64,000 nucleotides of DNA from Planctomycetota bacterium (GTDB taxonomy: Bacteria > Planctomycetota > UBA1135 > UBA2386): contig CANEYR010000008.1 of assembly GCA_947444055.1 (NCBI GenBank), positions 1-64,000 on the forward strand, written 5' to 3'. Below, in pieces: positions 18,282 to 28,372 of the stretch (positions are counted from its first letter, which is position 1; each line of letters begins with the position of its first letter). The translations under genes and the position numbers were made by a program. Under the pieces are notes generated by a model. That model was not told the DNA's origin and ran no database searches. It was given only the letters and a program-made list of their open reading frames with translations.

Positions 18282-19748
18282 ATGCGCGACCCCATTGATC
18301 AGGCTCTGTTCGCCCAGCGTCAGCTGCTCTCGCGCCGACGCTTCTTCTCGCACTCGGCGAGCGGTCTATCGGCGGCGCTCGGCAGCGCGGCCTTGGCCTC
18401 GTCGCTGCCGGCGGCAACTCGCCTACAAGGCGATGGCGGGCCCGGCCCGCACTTCGCGCCGCGCGCCAAACGCATCATCTCGCTGCACATGGAGGGCGGC
18501 CCGAGCCAGCTCGACCTGTTCGACTACAAGCCGGGGTTGAACGAGTGGTACGACAAGGATCTGCCGGACTCGGTGCGGCAAGGCCAGCGCCTCACCGGCA
18601 TGACCTCGGGCCAGAAGCGCTTCCCGGTGGCGCCGTCGATGTTCCAGTTCACCAAGCACGACAACGGCGGCGACGGCGCCTGGATCAGCGAACTGATGCC
18701 GCACCTCGGCACGGTCGCCAACGAACTGTGCATCGTGCGCTCGATGCACACCGAAGCGATCAACCACGAGCCCGCGATCACCTTCGCGCAAACCGGCAAC
18801 CAACAACCGGGACGCCCAAGCTTTGGCGCCTGGGCCAGCTATGGCCTTGGCAGCGAGAACCGCGACCTGCCGACCTTCGTCGTGCTGATCACGCAAGGCT
18901 TTGGCAACATGCAGGCGCTGGCCGCACGCTTCTGGGGCAGTGGCTTCCTGCCGAGTGAACACCAGGGCTGCAAGCTGCGCAGCAGCGGCGACCCGGTGCT
19001 GTTCTTGCGCGACCCGCCTGGACTCTCGCGCACCGACCGACGGCGCATGCTCGACCTTGTCACCAGCTTCTCGCGAGCAGAGCAGGCGGCCACGCTCGAC
19101 CCCGAGATCGAGGCCCGCATCGCCCAACAAGAGATGGCCTTCCGCATGCAGATGTCGGTGCCGGAGCTCACCGAGGTGGCGCAAGAAAGCGAGGCGACTT
19201 GGCAGCTATACGGCGACGAAGCCAAGCAACCAGGAACCTTCGCCAGCAGCTGCCTGCTGGCCCGCCGCTTGGTCGAACGCGGCGTTCGCTTCGTGCAGCT
19301 CTACATGCGCGGCTGGGACCAACACGGCAACCTGCCGAGCGAGATCCGCCAGCAGTGCAAGGCCGTCGATCGCCCGATCGCGGCGTTGCTCACCGACCTA
19401 CGCGCCCGCGGCATGCTCGACGACACGCTGGTGGTGTGGGGCGGCGAGTTCGGCCGCACGGTCTACAGCCAAGGTGGTCTCAGCCGCGACAACTACGGCC
19501 GCGACCACCATCCACGCTGCTTCACGATGTGGCTCGCCGGCGGCGGCGTGCGCCGCGGTCACGTGCACGGCGAGACGTGTGAGCACGGCTACAACATCGT
19601 GCGCGATCCAGTGTCCGTGCACGACCTGCACGCGACCCTGCTGCACCAACTCGGGCTGCACCACGATCGCCTGACCTACCGCCACCAAGGCCGCGACTTC
19701 CGCCTGACAGATGTCTACGGACGCGTCGTGCGCGAGTTGCTAGCGTGA
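18282..19748 (+). CDS. DUF1501 protein, Tat-type signal
   Basis: 488 residues. The N-terminus has a twin-arginine-like signal (LLSRRRFFSHSASGLSAALG), implying export folded. The body is a DUF1501 domain, an alkaline-phosphatase/sulfatase-fold family: HMEGGPSQLDLFDYKP near the start, GWDQHGN and GGEFGRT near the end (metal-site region), finishing LTDVYGRVVRELLA. The family is almost always next to DUF1549/DUF1553 genes, as here (1-base gap). No reaction has been assigned to the family. A paralogue is at 60699-62102. Confidence 0.93.
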   Translation: MRDPIDQALFAQRQLLSRRRFFSHSASGLSAALGSAALASSLPAATRLQGDGGPGPHFAPRAKRIISLHMEGGPSQLDLFDYKPGLNEWYDKDLPDSVRQGQRLTGMTSGQKRFPVAPSMFQFTKHDNGGDGAWISELMPHLGTVANELCIVRSMHTEAINHEPAITFAQTGNQQPGRPSFGAWASYGLGSENRDLPTFVVLITQGFGNMQALAARFWGSGFLPSEHQGCKLRSSGDPVLFLRDPPGLSRTDRRRMLDLVTSFSRAEQAATLDPEIEARIAQQEMAFRMQMSVPELTEVAQESEATWQLYGDEAKQPGTFASSCLLARRLVERGVRFVQLYMRGWDQHGNLPSEIRQQCKAVDRPIAALLTDLRARGMLDDTLVVWGGEFGRTVYSQGGLSRDNYGRDHHPRCFTMWLAGGGVRRGHVHGETCEHGYNIVRDPVSVHDLHATLLHQLGLHHDRLTYRHQGRDFRLTDVYGRVVRELLA

Positions 19749-19755
19749 ACGGGCC

Positions 19756-20505
19756 ATGACGCTCGCGGACCCCTCTCCTTGGTTGGCAGTACTCGGTCGC
19801 GCTCACCCGGTGTTGTTGCACGCACCGCTCGGCATCTTGCCGGCCATCGCGCTGCTTGAGTTCGGGTCGGCGCTGCTGCGGCGACCGCCGCCACGCGGGT
19901 CGGTGTTGGCCTTGGCGTGGTTTGGTGCTGCCACCGCCGCCGCCGCGGTGGCGTCGGGGCTCGTGCTCGCGGGCGAAGGCGGTCACGCCAACGAGTTGCT
20001 CGGCAACCACAAGATCCTCGGCATCGTGCTGGGCGGACTTTGCGTGCTGACGGCGGTGCTGGCGTTCTTCGAGCAGCGCCTGCCAATGCGACTCAGCTTG
20101 CTGGCAGCGCTCGGCGTCATGATTCCCACTGGCCATCTCGGTGGCACGATGACGCACGGCAAGGACTTCCTGTTCGCGCCGTTCCGCGAACTGGACGAAG
20201 CACCACCGCCCACGACGGTCTTTGCGCGCACCATCCAGCCGATCCTCGAACGCACCTGCACCAAGTGCCACAACCCCGAAAAGCTCAAAGGCGAACTCTT
20301 GCTGACGACGCCCGACGGCATCCGCAAGGGCGGTGAGAACGGCCCGGTGGTGGTCGCTGGCAAGCCCGAGGACAGCCCGCTGCTGGTCCGCTGCTTGTTG
20401 CCAGCCGATCACGACGACCACATGCCGCCCGAGGGCAAGGCCCAGCCGACTGAGGCCGAGCTCGCGGCGCTGCGCGCCTGGATCGCCGCCGGCGCGGCGT
20501 TCTAA
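19756..20505 (+). CDS. DUF2231-like membrane protein fused to a PSCyt1 c-type cytochrome
   Basis: 249 residues. Four membrane spans (about 20-40, 50-72, 88-106, 112-130) carry conserved histidines (H17, H22, H78, H85, H127, H134), as in DUF2231/haem-b-like quinone-linked modules. A periplasmic c-type haem domain follows (C168-T-K-C171-H172) with the planctomycete HMPPEGK(A/P) ending. The combination suggests it passes electrons between the quinone pool and the periplasmic PSCyt proteins encoded just upstream. That link is inferred from gene order (7-base gap after the DUF1501 stop). TAGCGT lies 9 bases before the ATG. Confidence 0.8.
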   Translation: MTLADPSPWLAVLGRAHPVLLHAPLGILPAIALLEFGSALLRRPPPRGSVLALAWFGAATAAAAVASGLVLAGEGGHANELLGNHKILGIVLGGLCVLTAVLAFFEQRLPMRLSLLAALGVMIPTGHLGGTMTHGKDFLFAPFRELDEAPPPTTVFARTIQPILERTCTKCHNPEKLKGELLLTTPDGIRKGGENGPVVVAGKPEDSPLLVRCLLPADHDDHMPPEGKAQPTEAELAALRAWIAAGAAF

Positions 20506-20514
20506 GGTCAACTC

Positions 20515-21519
20515 TCAGTGCAGACGGAAGTCGCGTTCACTGACGCGCTGCTTCTCGATGCGCAACAACTCGATCGACGTCGTCGACCGCAGCGAATCGT
20601 CAAGGTAGATGCGACGGTGCGGCATGCGCACACCTTCGACTTCGCGCCAGTCTTCGAGCAACACGCGCCGGGTCTGCAGGCTGCTGGCGAAGCGGTGCAC
20701 CAACTCCCGCGGCAACCCCGTCGCCGGCTCGTACAGCAGTTCGTAGCGGTCGCGCGGTTTCTCATCGAGATCGGGGCCGAGCACGTCGAGACCCGCGGGC
20801 GGACGGCGCTCGAGCAGAGCCTTGCGCAAGCGTTCGCCGTTGCGCTCTTCGATGTCCTTGCCAACGACCACGAAGGCGTTGCTGTCGCCAAAGCCCCATG
20901 GCAGACGCAAGTGCAGACCGAACAACATCAGCTCTTGCTGCGCCTGTTCGTGCAGCGTCGGGAACGGCATGCCCTGTCGCTCGGCGAAGACCTGCGCCCC
21001 GACGCGGCCAAAGACGCGGCCGTCGGCGTACTCGATGCGATCGCGTTCGGCGAAGGCGGTGTCGGCGGTGTGCGTCAACTCGCGCACGCCGATCTGTTCG
21101 CCTTGCGCGCCGTAGATCGTGACGCGCCACCACACCACCACCCCGCCGAGTTGCTTGAACGCACCCGGCGCTTGGATGGCTTGGTAGACGTCGAGCAGCG
21201 GCGAGCCGAGCTGCATTCCCGACGCCAACGGCGGCACCGCCGACCCGTCGTCGGTGGCCCTCGCCACCGCGTCTTGGCGCCCGGCCGCCTTGTTCCCCGC
21301 CGGGTCAGTCGGCTGCTTCTTCGTCTCGCCCACCGGCGCTGGTGTGCGGCCTTCGTCCGCACCGATTGGCCAACCGTGCTGGTCGAACGCGACGTTCTGC
21401 ACGCGCTCGGCGGCGACCGGAGGCTTGGGCTTCGCTTTGCCGACGGGCGCGCTCGCACCCACCTGCCCAGGCAGGACTGCCGCCAACCACAACGGGAACA
21501 CCAACCAGCAGGAGTTCAT
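20515..21519 (-). CDS. Exported protein with a LolA-like C-terminal region
   Basis: 334 residues. Short signal peptide (MNSCWLVFPLWLAAVLPGQV). A charged/Pro-rich segment (about 25-100) leads to a ~220-residue domain ending in strands of the type YELLYEPATGLPRELVHRF, LLEDWREVEGVRMPHR and TSIELLRIEKQRVSERDF. That pattern resembles LolA/outer-membrane lipoprotein-sorting folds, but no ligand-binding signature is clear. It is convergent with the DUF2231 gene (8-base gap) and divergent from a TPR lipoprotein, so a periplasmic lipid or lipoprotein role is a guess. Confidence 0.65.
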   Translation of the reverse strand: MNSCWLVFPLWLAAVLPGQVGASAPVGKAKPKPPVAAERVQNVAFDQHGWPIGADEGRTPAPVGETKKQPTDPAGNKAAGRQDAVARATDDGSAVPPLASGMQLGSPLLDVYQAIQAPGAFKQLGGVVVWWRVTIYGAQGEQIGVRELTHTADTAFAERDRIEYADGRVFGRVGAQVFAERQGMPFPTLHEQAQQELMLFGLHLRLPWGFGDSNAFVVVGKDIEERNGERLRKALLERRPPAGLDVLGPDLDEKPRDRYELLYEPATGLPRELVHRFASSLQTRRVLLEDWREVEGVRMPHRRIYLDDSLRSTTSIELLRIEKQRVSERDFRLH

Positions 21520-21588
21520 CGTGCCATGGCATCGGCATTCCCCGCCTCGTTCGTTGAGCCGGGCCCCGCACTTCGCGATGCTGGCCGC

Positions 21589-23313
21589 GTGCACGCCCCC
21601 TCTTTGCTGTCGCTGCTCCTGCTGGGCGCCTGCGCCGCCGCCCCCACGGCCGACGCCCCGCGAACGATCGCCCGCCCCAACGTGCCCGTGGTCTTCGCGC
21701 TCCCCCCCGGCACGCGCGTCGTCGCCGAACTTGCCGCCGGCGTGCCCGACGAACCCACATGGCGGGGTGCGGGCGTTTGGTGGCGCGAAGCCCTGCGCCT
21801 GAGCTTGACCCTCGAAGTGCACGACGGCCAAGCTCGCGACCTGCCGACGCTCGAACTGACCATCGACCCAACCAGCCAGACGCTCGCCGCCGTCTGGCGC
21901 CAAGGCACCACCGAACGCGCCCTCGCTGGCGGCAACTTTCGCGACCGCGACTTGGCGACCGCGATCGATGCCCTGGCCTGGGCGACGCGGCTGGCCCTCG
22001 GCGAAGACGCCCAGGCGCCGATGGCGATCGCGGCCGGCACTTCGGCGTTGGCGACCGTGGTGCTCGCCGTCAGCGATGCCCAGGATCTGCTGCGCGATGG
22101 TGGCTTCGCGGCCTGCCGTCGCATCCTGCAGAATGCCCGCGCGCGCGACGGCGCCTGCCCGTTCGTGCTCGAAGGCTTGGCCGCGGTCGCCCTGCTGCAC
22201 GGTGAATTGGCGCTGGCCGAACGAATCGCACTCGAAGGGCTCAGCTACACGCAGCGCTTGCTGCCTTCGACCCAACATCGGCTCGCTCGCACGCTGCTGC
22301 TGACGCGGGCCTCGTCGGGCAGCCACGATGCCGCTCGCTGTGATCGCGACCTCTTGGCGCTGGCCGCGGCCGGGCAACGCGAACGTCCGCACGATCCCCA
22401 GCCACAGCTCTCGCAGGCGCTGGCCAGCAACTTCCTCGGCGACTTCGCCACGGCGCGCACGCTGCTGCTGGCCTTGCAACCGCGTCTGCCCGAGAACCCG
22501 ATCCTGCTCTACCACCTCGGCTGGGCGATGCTGGGCAGCGGCGATGCGACGGCCGCCGCCGAACATTTCGCCAGCGCCGCCGTGCGCCTGCCAGCCACTT
22601 GGGTCTTGCTGCCGCGCGCTGTCGCCTTGTTCGACAGCCAGCAACACGATGCCTTGCACGATCTGCTGCAGACGGCCCGCGCCGACGCCGAGGCCAATCA
22701 CGAAACGGTGGTCTACGACCTGCTGCGCATGCAAGCCGCGCATGCCTTGCTGCGCGGCGACTTGGCAACGGCGCGCGCGCACTTGCTGACGACGCTGACC
22801 TGGCTGCTAAAGAACCCACAGACGCTGGCGCAGCGCGTCGGTGAGTTCGCCGAGCAAGGCGCCCTCGCCGTACGCCTGGATGCCGCAGCGGAGTTTCCAT
22901 CGATGCTGGCGGCGATCCAACAGCAACACGCCGGCAGTGAAATCGCCGATGTCTGCACGTACCTCGCGGCGATGGTTGAAGTGCACCGGCGTCACGAACG
23001 TGCCCTCGCCGCCGAAGAGACGCTGCGGCGCGGCGGCGACAGTCCGTGGTCCTCGTTGCTGGCCGCCTATGCGCACGAACTGCGCGGCGAAGTGGCGGAC
23101 ATGCAAGCCGCTCTGGCCCGCGCGGCGGCGCTGGCGAGTTCCCCGATGACCAAGGCGCTGTTGGCGCGCGGTCTGCACACCGCCGGTCGCACCACTGAGG
23201 CGAGCCAACTGTTGGCAACGCTGCGAGCGGAGATGAACACCAAGAGCCTGCGCGCGCCCTGTCGGCATGCGATCCTCGGCCCCGAGCTCGCGTTCGCATT
23301 CCTCGATCCGTGA
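21589..23313 (+). CDS. TPR-type lipoprotein of unknown function
   Basis: 574 residues from a GTG start (21589). This start is preferred because an ATG 63 bases earlier would leave only 6 bases to the divergent gene; it gives a short lipobox LLLLGAC (Cys at ~14). The body is almost all helical tetratricopeptide-like repeats (ALAERIALEGLSYTQRL, YHLGWAMLGSGDATAAAEHF). An N-terminal strand domain (about 25-110) has no clear match. It is probably tethered to the membrane and acts as a scaffold. It ends 1 base before the convergent GNAT gene. Confidence 0.75.
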   Translation: MHAPSLLSLLLLGACAAAPTADAPRTIARPNVPVVFALPPGTRVVAELAAGVPDEPTWRGAGVWWREALRLSLTLEVHDGQARDLPTLELTIDPTSQTLAAVWRQGTTERALAGGNFRDRDLATAIDALAWATRLALGEDAQAPMAIAAGTSALATVVLAVSDAQDLLRDGGFAACRRILQNARARDGACPFVLEGLAAVALLHGELALAERIALEGLSYTQRLLPSTQHRLARTLLLTRASSGSHDAARCDRDLLALAAAGQRERPHDPQPQLSQALASNFLGDFATARTLLLALQPRLPENPILLYHLGWAMLGSGDATAAAEHFASAAVRLPATWVLLPRAVALFDSQQHDALHDLLQTARADAEANHETVVYDLLRMQAAHALLRGDLATARAHLLTTLTWLLKNPQTLAQRVGEFAEQGALAVRLDAAAEFPSMLAAIQQQHAGSEIADVCTYLAAMVEVHRRHERALAAEETLRRGGDSPWSSLLAAYAHELRGEVADMQAALARAAALASSPMTKALLARGLHTAGRTTEASQLLATLRAEMNTKSLRAPCRHAILGPELAFAFLDP

Positions 23314-23314
23314 A

Positions 23315-24124
23315 TCAAGGCAGCAGCAGCAAGCGGCACTCGGCTGCGGCCGTCATGCCCGCGCGTTCATAAGCAGCCCTCGCCGGTCGATTGTGTTTGC
23401 CGACGTGCAAGCAAACCGGCAACGCCAACTCCGCCAAGCAACTCGCCACCAGCGCTGTCGCCAAACCCTGCCCACGTTGCTCAGGGAACGTGAACACGCC
23501 CTCCAGCACGCACCCACCCGGCCCTTGGCTGCCGAAGTCGAGCTTGCAGACGGGTGCACCGATCGGCCCGAGCACGCGCGTCGTGTGGTTCTCGATGCGT
23601 TCATCGATGGTGTCGCGCAGCCAGCGGCGATCGACGCGCGCCGGATCGACGTTGAGGTCACTCGCATTCAGCAGCAACGTCGCTTGCACCAGCCGGTCGC
23701 GGTCGGAGCGCTCCGCTGGGCGCATCTCGGCGCGAATGTGTTCGCGCGCAACCGTCGCCGCAGCACCGGTGTAGTAGACCTGATCGCGGCACATCAGCGG
23801 CTTCACCGGCAAGCGCTCGCGCAAGCACTCCACCACGCTGGTCGGCCCCATCGCGATCCGCCAAGCTCGCTTGCGGTCGCGGATGCCCTGCGCGCAGCGC
23901 GCCGCCAGTTCGGGACTGGTTTCGCCAACACTGACCACGACCAGATTGCCGCGCGGGCCAATCCACACCAACGCCGCATCGTGGCCGTCCACCGTCAGCA
24001 CGAAGCCCTCGCCTTCGCCCGCGGTGAGCGCGTTGTGCACGTAGGTGCCGTGCGGTCCCGCCGCGCGCGCAATCGCGAGCGCGCCGTCATCGGCACTCGT
24101 CAAGTCGCGGTTCACGACGCGCAT
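23315..24124 (-). CDS. GNAT-family N-acetyltransferase (two-lobed)
   Basis: 269 residues. The C-terminal half has the acetyl-CoA motif of GNAT enzymes (EGVFTFPEQRGQGLATALV, about 210-228) followed by KHNRPARAAYERAGM. The N-terminal half resembles the DUF4081-type degenerate GNAT lobe. Substrate unknown. It is convergent with the TPR lipoprotein and divergent from a small hypothetical gene (62 bases between starts). Confidence 0.85.
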   Translation of the reverse strand: MRVVNRDLTSADDGALAIARAAGPHGTYVHNALTAGEGEGFVLTVDGHDAALVWIGPRGNLVVVSVGETSPELAARCAQGIRDRKRAWRIAMGPTSVVECLRERLPVKPLMCRDQVYYTGAAATVAREHIRAEMRPAERSDRDRLVQATLLLNASDLNVDPARVDRRWLRDTIDERIENHTTRVLGPIGAPVCKLDFGSQGPGGCVLEGVFTFPEQRGQGLATALVASCLAELALPVCLHVGKHNRPARAAYERAGMTAAAECRLLLLP

Positions 24125-24186
24125 CGGCCCTCAAGATTCCGTTGCCACGGACCGATCAGCCTCTGCGTCATCGACCTGAGGACTCT

Positions 24187-24525
24187 GTGGACACCTACGA
24201 CTTCCTTGCCGATCCCCGCGCCATCAGCCTCGAGCAACGCCACCGCGTGCTCGCCAGCATGCAGCGCGAACAAACTTGGTGGCTCGATCGCCTGCAAGCG
24301 CTGAGCGAAGGCCAAAAGCCGGAACGCGACTTCCCGGCCTTCCTGCTGGCGATGGCGCCATTCCAGGATCTGGCCAAGCGACTGGCCAAAGCGACCCAAC
24401 GCGCGCAACTGGCCCCAGCCCTGGCCGATGAACTCGATTGGTTCGTCAACGCCTTCCGCTACTACCTGCGCACCAGTGAAGGCGAGGACGTCTTCAGCGG
24501 CCATCGCGGCTCTCTCGAACACTGA
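24187..24525 (+). CDS. Hypothetical small helical protein
   Basis: 112 residues from GTG 24187; a TTG at 24142 would add 15. Nearly all alpha-helical (AISLEQRHRVLASMQREQ, FAPFQDLAKRLAKATQR-type heptads); no signal, membrane span or family recognised. Its last 32 bases overlap the 3' end of the convergent HIT gene. Codon pattern looks coding, but existence rests on length and context only. Confidence 0.5.
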   Translation: MDTYDFLADPRAISLEQRHRVLASMQREQTWWLDRLQALSEGQKPERDFPAFLLAMAPFQDLAKRLAKATQRAQLAPALADELDWFVNAFRYYLRTSEGEDVFSGHRGSLEH

Positions 24526-24912
24526 GTAGCGGCCCGGCGAGGCGCGCCGCGATCGCCGCCATTTGCGCAGCGGGCAACGGCGGCCCGTCTAAGCCCGGCA
24601 CCTGACCTGGCGCATCGGTTGGCACCAAGTGCACGTGCGCATGGCGGACGACCCAGCCGATCACGCTGACGCAGACACGTTCGCACGGCAACTGCTCGCG
24701 CATCGCCGTCGCCACGCGCTGCACGAACGTCCACAACGCCGCGTGGTCCTTGGCGTCGAGATCGAACACCGCATCGACGACCGCTTTGGTCGCCACGATC
24801 ACATGCCCCGGCCGCACCGGTCGCACCGCCAACCACGCCACGTGCGCGTCATCGCGCGCGACTAGGTGCACTGGCTCCGCCCCACTGACGATGTCGGCAA
24901 ACGTCGCGACCA

Positions 24913-24913
<1 letters not shown>
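24494..24913 (-). CDS. HIT-family (Hint-type) nucleotide hydrolase
   Basis: 139 residues. The HIT triad is visible at residues 91-95 (H-A-H-V-H, in VVRHAHVHLVP) and the fold starts with the usual IVSGAEPVHLVARDDAHVAWL segment. HIT proteins cleave nucleotidyl phosphoramidates or dinucleoside polyphosphates; the exact activity cannot be read here. The ATG overlaps by one base (TGATG) the stop of the upstream YyaL-type gene, so the two are translationally coupled. Confidence 0.9.
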
Positions 24914-27081
<2,168 letters not shown>

Positions 27082-27141
27082 CGCGACATCGTCGCGCGGC
27101 GAACGCACCGGCGCGAGCCCTTCCCTGGCGGCCTTGCGATC

Positions 27142-27150
27142 GGCTACCCT
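27142..27150 (+). promoter_or_regulatory. -10-like box GGCTACCCT
   Basis: TACCCT ends 6 bases before the ATG of the lipoprotein gene. A weak -35 (TTCCCT at 27121-27126) sits 18 bases upstream. The same hexamer precedes parD. Inferred from sequence only. Confidence 0.4.
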
Positions 27151-27156
27151 TCGGCG

Positions 27157-27666
27157 ATGCTGCGCCGCTGCTCTCTCCTCTCGCTGCCCTGCCTCGTGGT
27201 CGCGTGCGGCGGCGGCGGTGCTGCCGGCACGACCCCACCGACCACCCTGACGGCGCGCCTCGCTGCCGCCGCCGTCGACCTCGGCCCCGCCGTGCAGAGC
27301 GCGGACATCGTCGTGCAACTCGCGAGTTCGCCAGCCGAAGGGCCGAGCTTGCTAGAGGTCGCGATCGAGTTACCGCCGGCGCTGACGTTGCCCGCGAGCG
27401 ACCGCCTGCAAGCGGCAACGGCCCTCGCGACCTTGGATGGGGACTTCGTCGGCAATCGCTTCGTCGTCTTGTGCGGCGATGCGCAGAACCCGGCCGCCAG
27501 CACGCTCGCCGTCGGTCCGCTGTTTCGCCTGCGCATCACCCCGTCGCTGCCGCGCCAAGTCGGCACCTTCACGGTGCGCTTGCACAACCTGCGCGCGGCG
27601 ACGCGAACGGGGCAACCGGTGCCGGTCGAGACCAGCCCGACGGTCGTCGACGTCACCGTGCGCTGA
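27157..27666 (+). CDS. Small lipoprotein of unknown function
   Basis: 169 residues. Lipoprotein signal [17 protein letters not shown] with a lipobox (LVVAC, Cys 17) followed by a Gly-rich linker; a single beta-rich domain (about 30-165) resembles cohesin/dockerin-partner or Big-type beta sandwiches but is not assignable. The -10-like box is 6 bases upstream, so the transcript may be leaderless. The 3' end lies in a 17-bp tandem repeat: each unit encodes VTVR followed by TGA, in all three frames. Confidence 0.7.
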   Translation: MLRRCSLLSLPCLVVACGGGGAAGTTPPTTLTARLAAAAVDLGPAVQSADIVVQLASSPAEGPSLLEVAIELPPALTLPASDRLQAATALATLDGDFVGNRFVVLCGDAQNPAASTLAVGPLFRLRITPSLPRQVGTFTVRLHNLRAATRTGQPVPVETSPTVVDVTVR

Positions 27667-27719
27667 AGGTCACTGTGCGCTGAAGGTCACCGTGCGCTGA
27701 AGGTCACCGTGCGCCCAAG
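27652..27719 (+). repeat. 17-bp tandem repeat across a stop codon, 4 units
   Basis: Units at 27652, 27669, 27686 and 27703. The consensus is GTCACCGTGCGCTGAAG. Units 1-3 each carry TGA (27664, 27681, 27698), placing a stop in each of the three reading frames; unit 4 has CCC instead. Each frame would end in the same VTVR tail. Confidence 0.9.
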
Positions 27720-27733
27720 CGCTGGCGCGGCGC

Positions 27734-28315
27734 TCACTTGTTGGTCGGCGGCACCGCTGGCTCGTTCAGTTGCTGCTGCAATGCTTCGAGGCTCGAACTC
27801 TGCACCTGCCGCACCTTCTCTTGCAGGGCGCCAAACCAACCAACCCAGCGACCGGCTAGGCCATCCCACGCGCCCGAGTCGACCCAGCGAATCTCAGCGC
27901 CCGCCCCCTCCGCCCGCCATTCGACCCGCCCACCACCCCGCGGGGTTGGCGCCGCGGCTTCGCCAGCGAACTGGAAGTTGAATTGGTAGTCGAGTGAGTT
28001 CGCGGTCGCCGCCGACAACGTCAACGTCGCCTTGCCCTTTGGCCCGCTCCACACGATTTGCTGACCGACCGCGCCCGCCGTCCCGACCACGGTCCGCGTC
28101 GTTTGTGGCCCCAAGTTCGCATCCGCCTGCGACCACTTTTGCCACGTGGCAAAGTCGTTCACTAAGGCCGCCACCTGCTCGGGCGAAGCCGTCAGCAAGC
28201 GCTTGGTGGTGACTTGCCAAGTGTCGGCGAGCAACTGACCAACACCCACACCGACCAGGATTATGCCGGCCAGCGAGAACACCAGGACACGGAAGAAGTG
28301 CTGCGACGTCGACAT
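27734..28315 (-). CDS. Membrane-anchored SRPBCC (polyketide-cyclase/START-like) protein
   Basis: 193 residues. The start at MSTSQHFFRV was chosen over an upstream ATG with 13 extra residues. One N-terminal membrane span (about 7-28) is followed by a START/SRPBCC domain: LLTASPEQVAALVNDFATWQKWS (family opening) and IRWVDSGAWDGLAGRW. SRPBCC domains bind hydrophobic ligands. It sits alone between a lipoprotein and the Tol-like operon; role unknown. Confidence 0.8.
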   Translation of the reverse strand: MSTSQHFFRVLVFSLAGIILVGVGVGQLLADTWQVTTKRLLTASPEQVAALVNDFATWQKWSQADANLGPQTTRTVVGTAGAVGQQIVWSGPKGKATLTLSAATANSLDYQFNFQFAGEAAAPTPRGGGRVEWRAEGAGAEIRWVDSGAWDGLAGRWVGWFGALQEKVRQVQSSSLEALQQQLNEPAVPPTNK

Positions 28316-28372
28316 CGGGGCAGAGAACGTAGCGCGCGGCCACGACTTTCTCACGGCTGAGATCTTGGCGCC

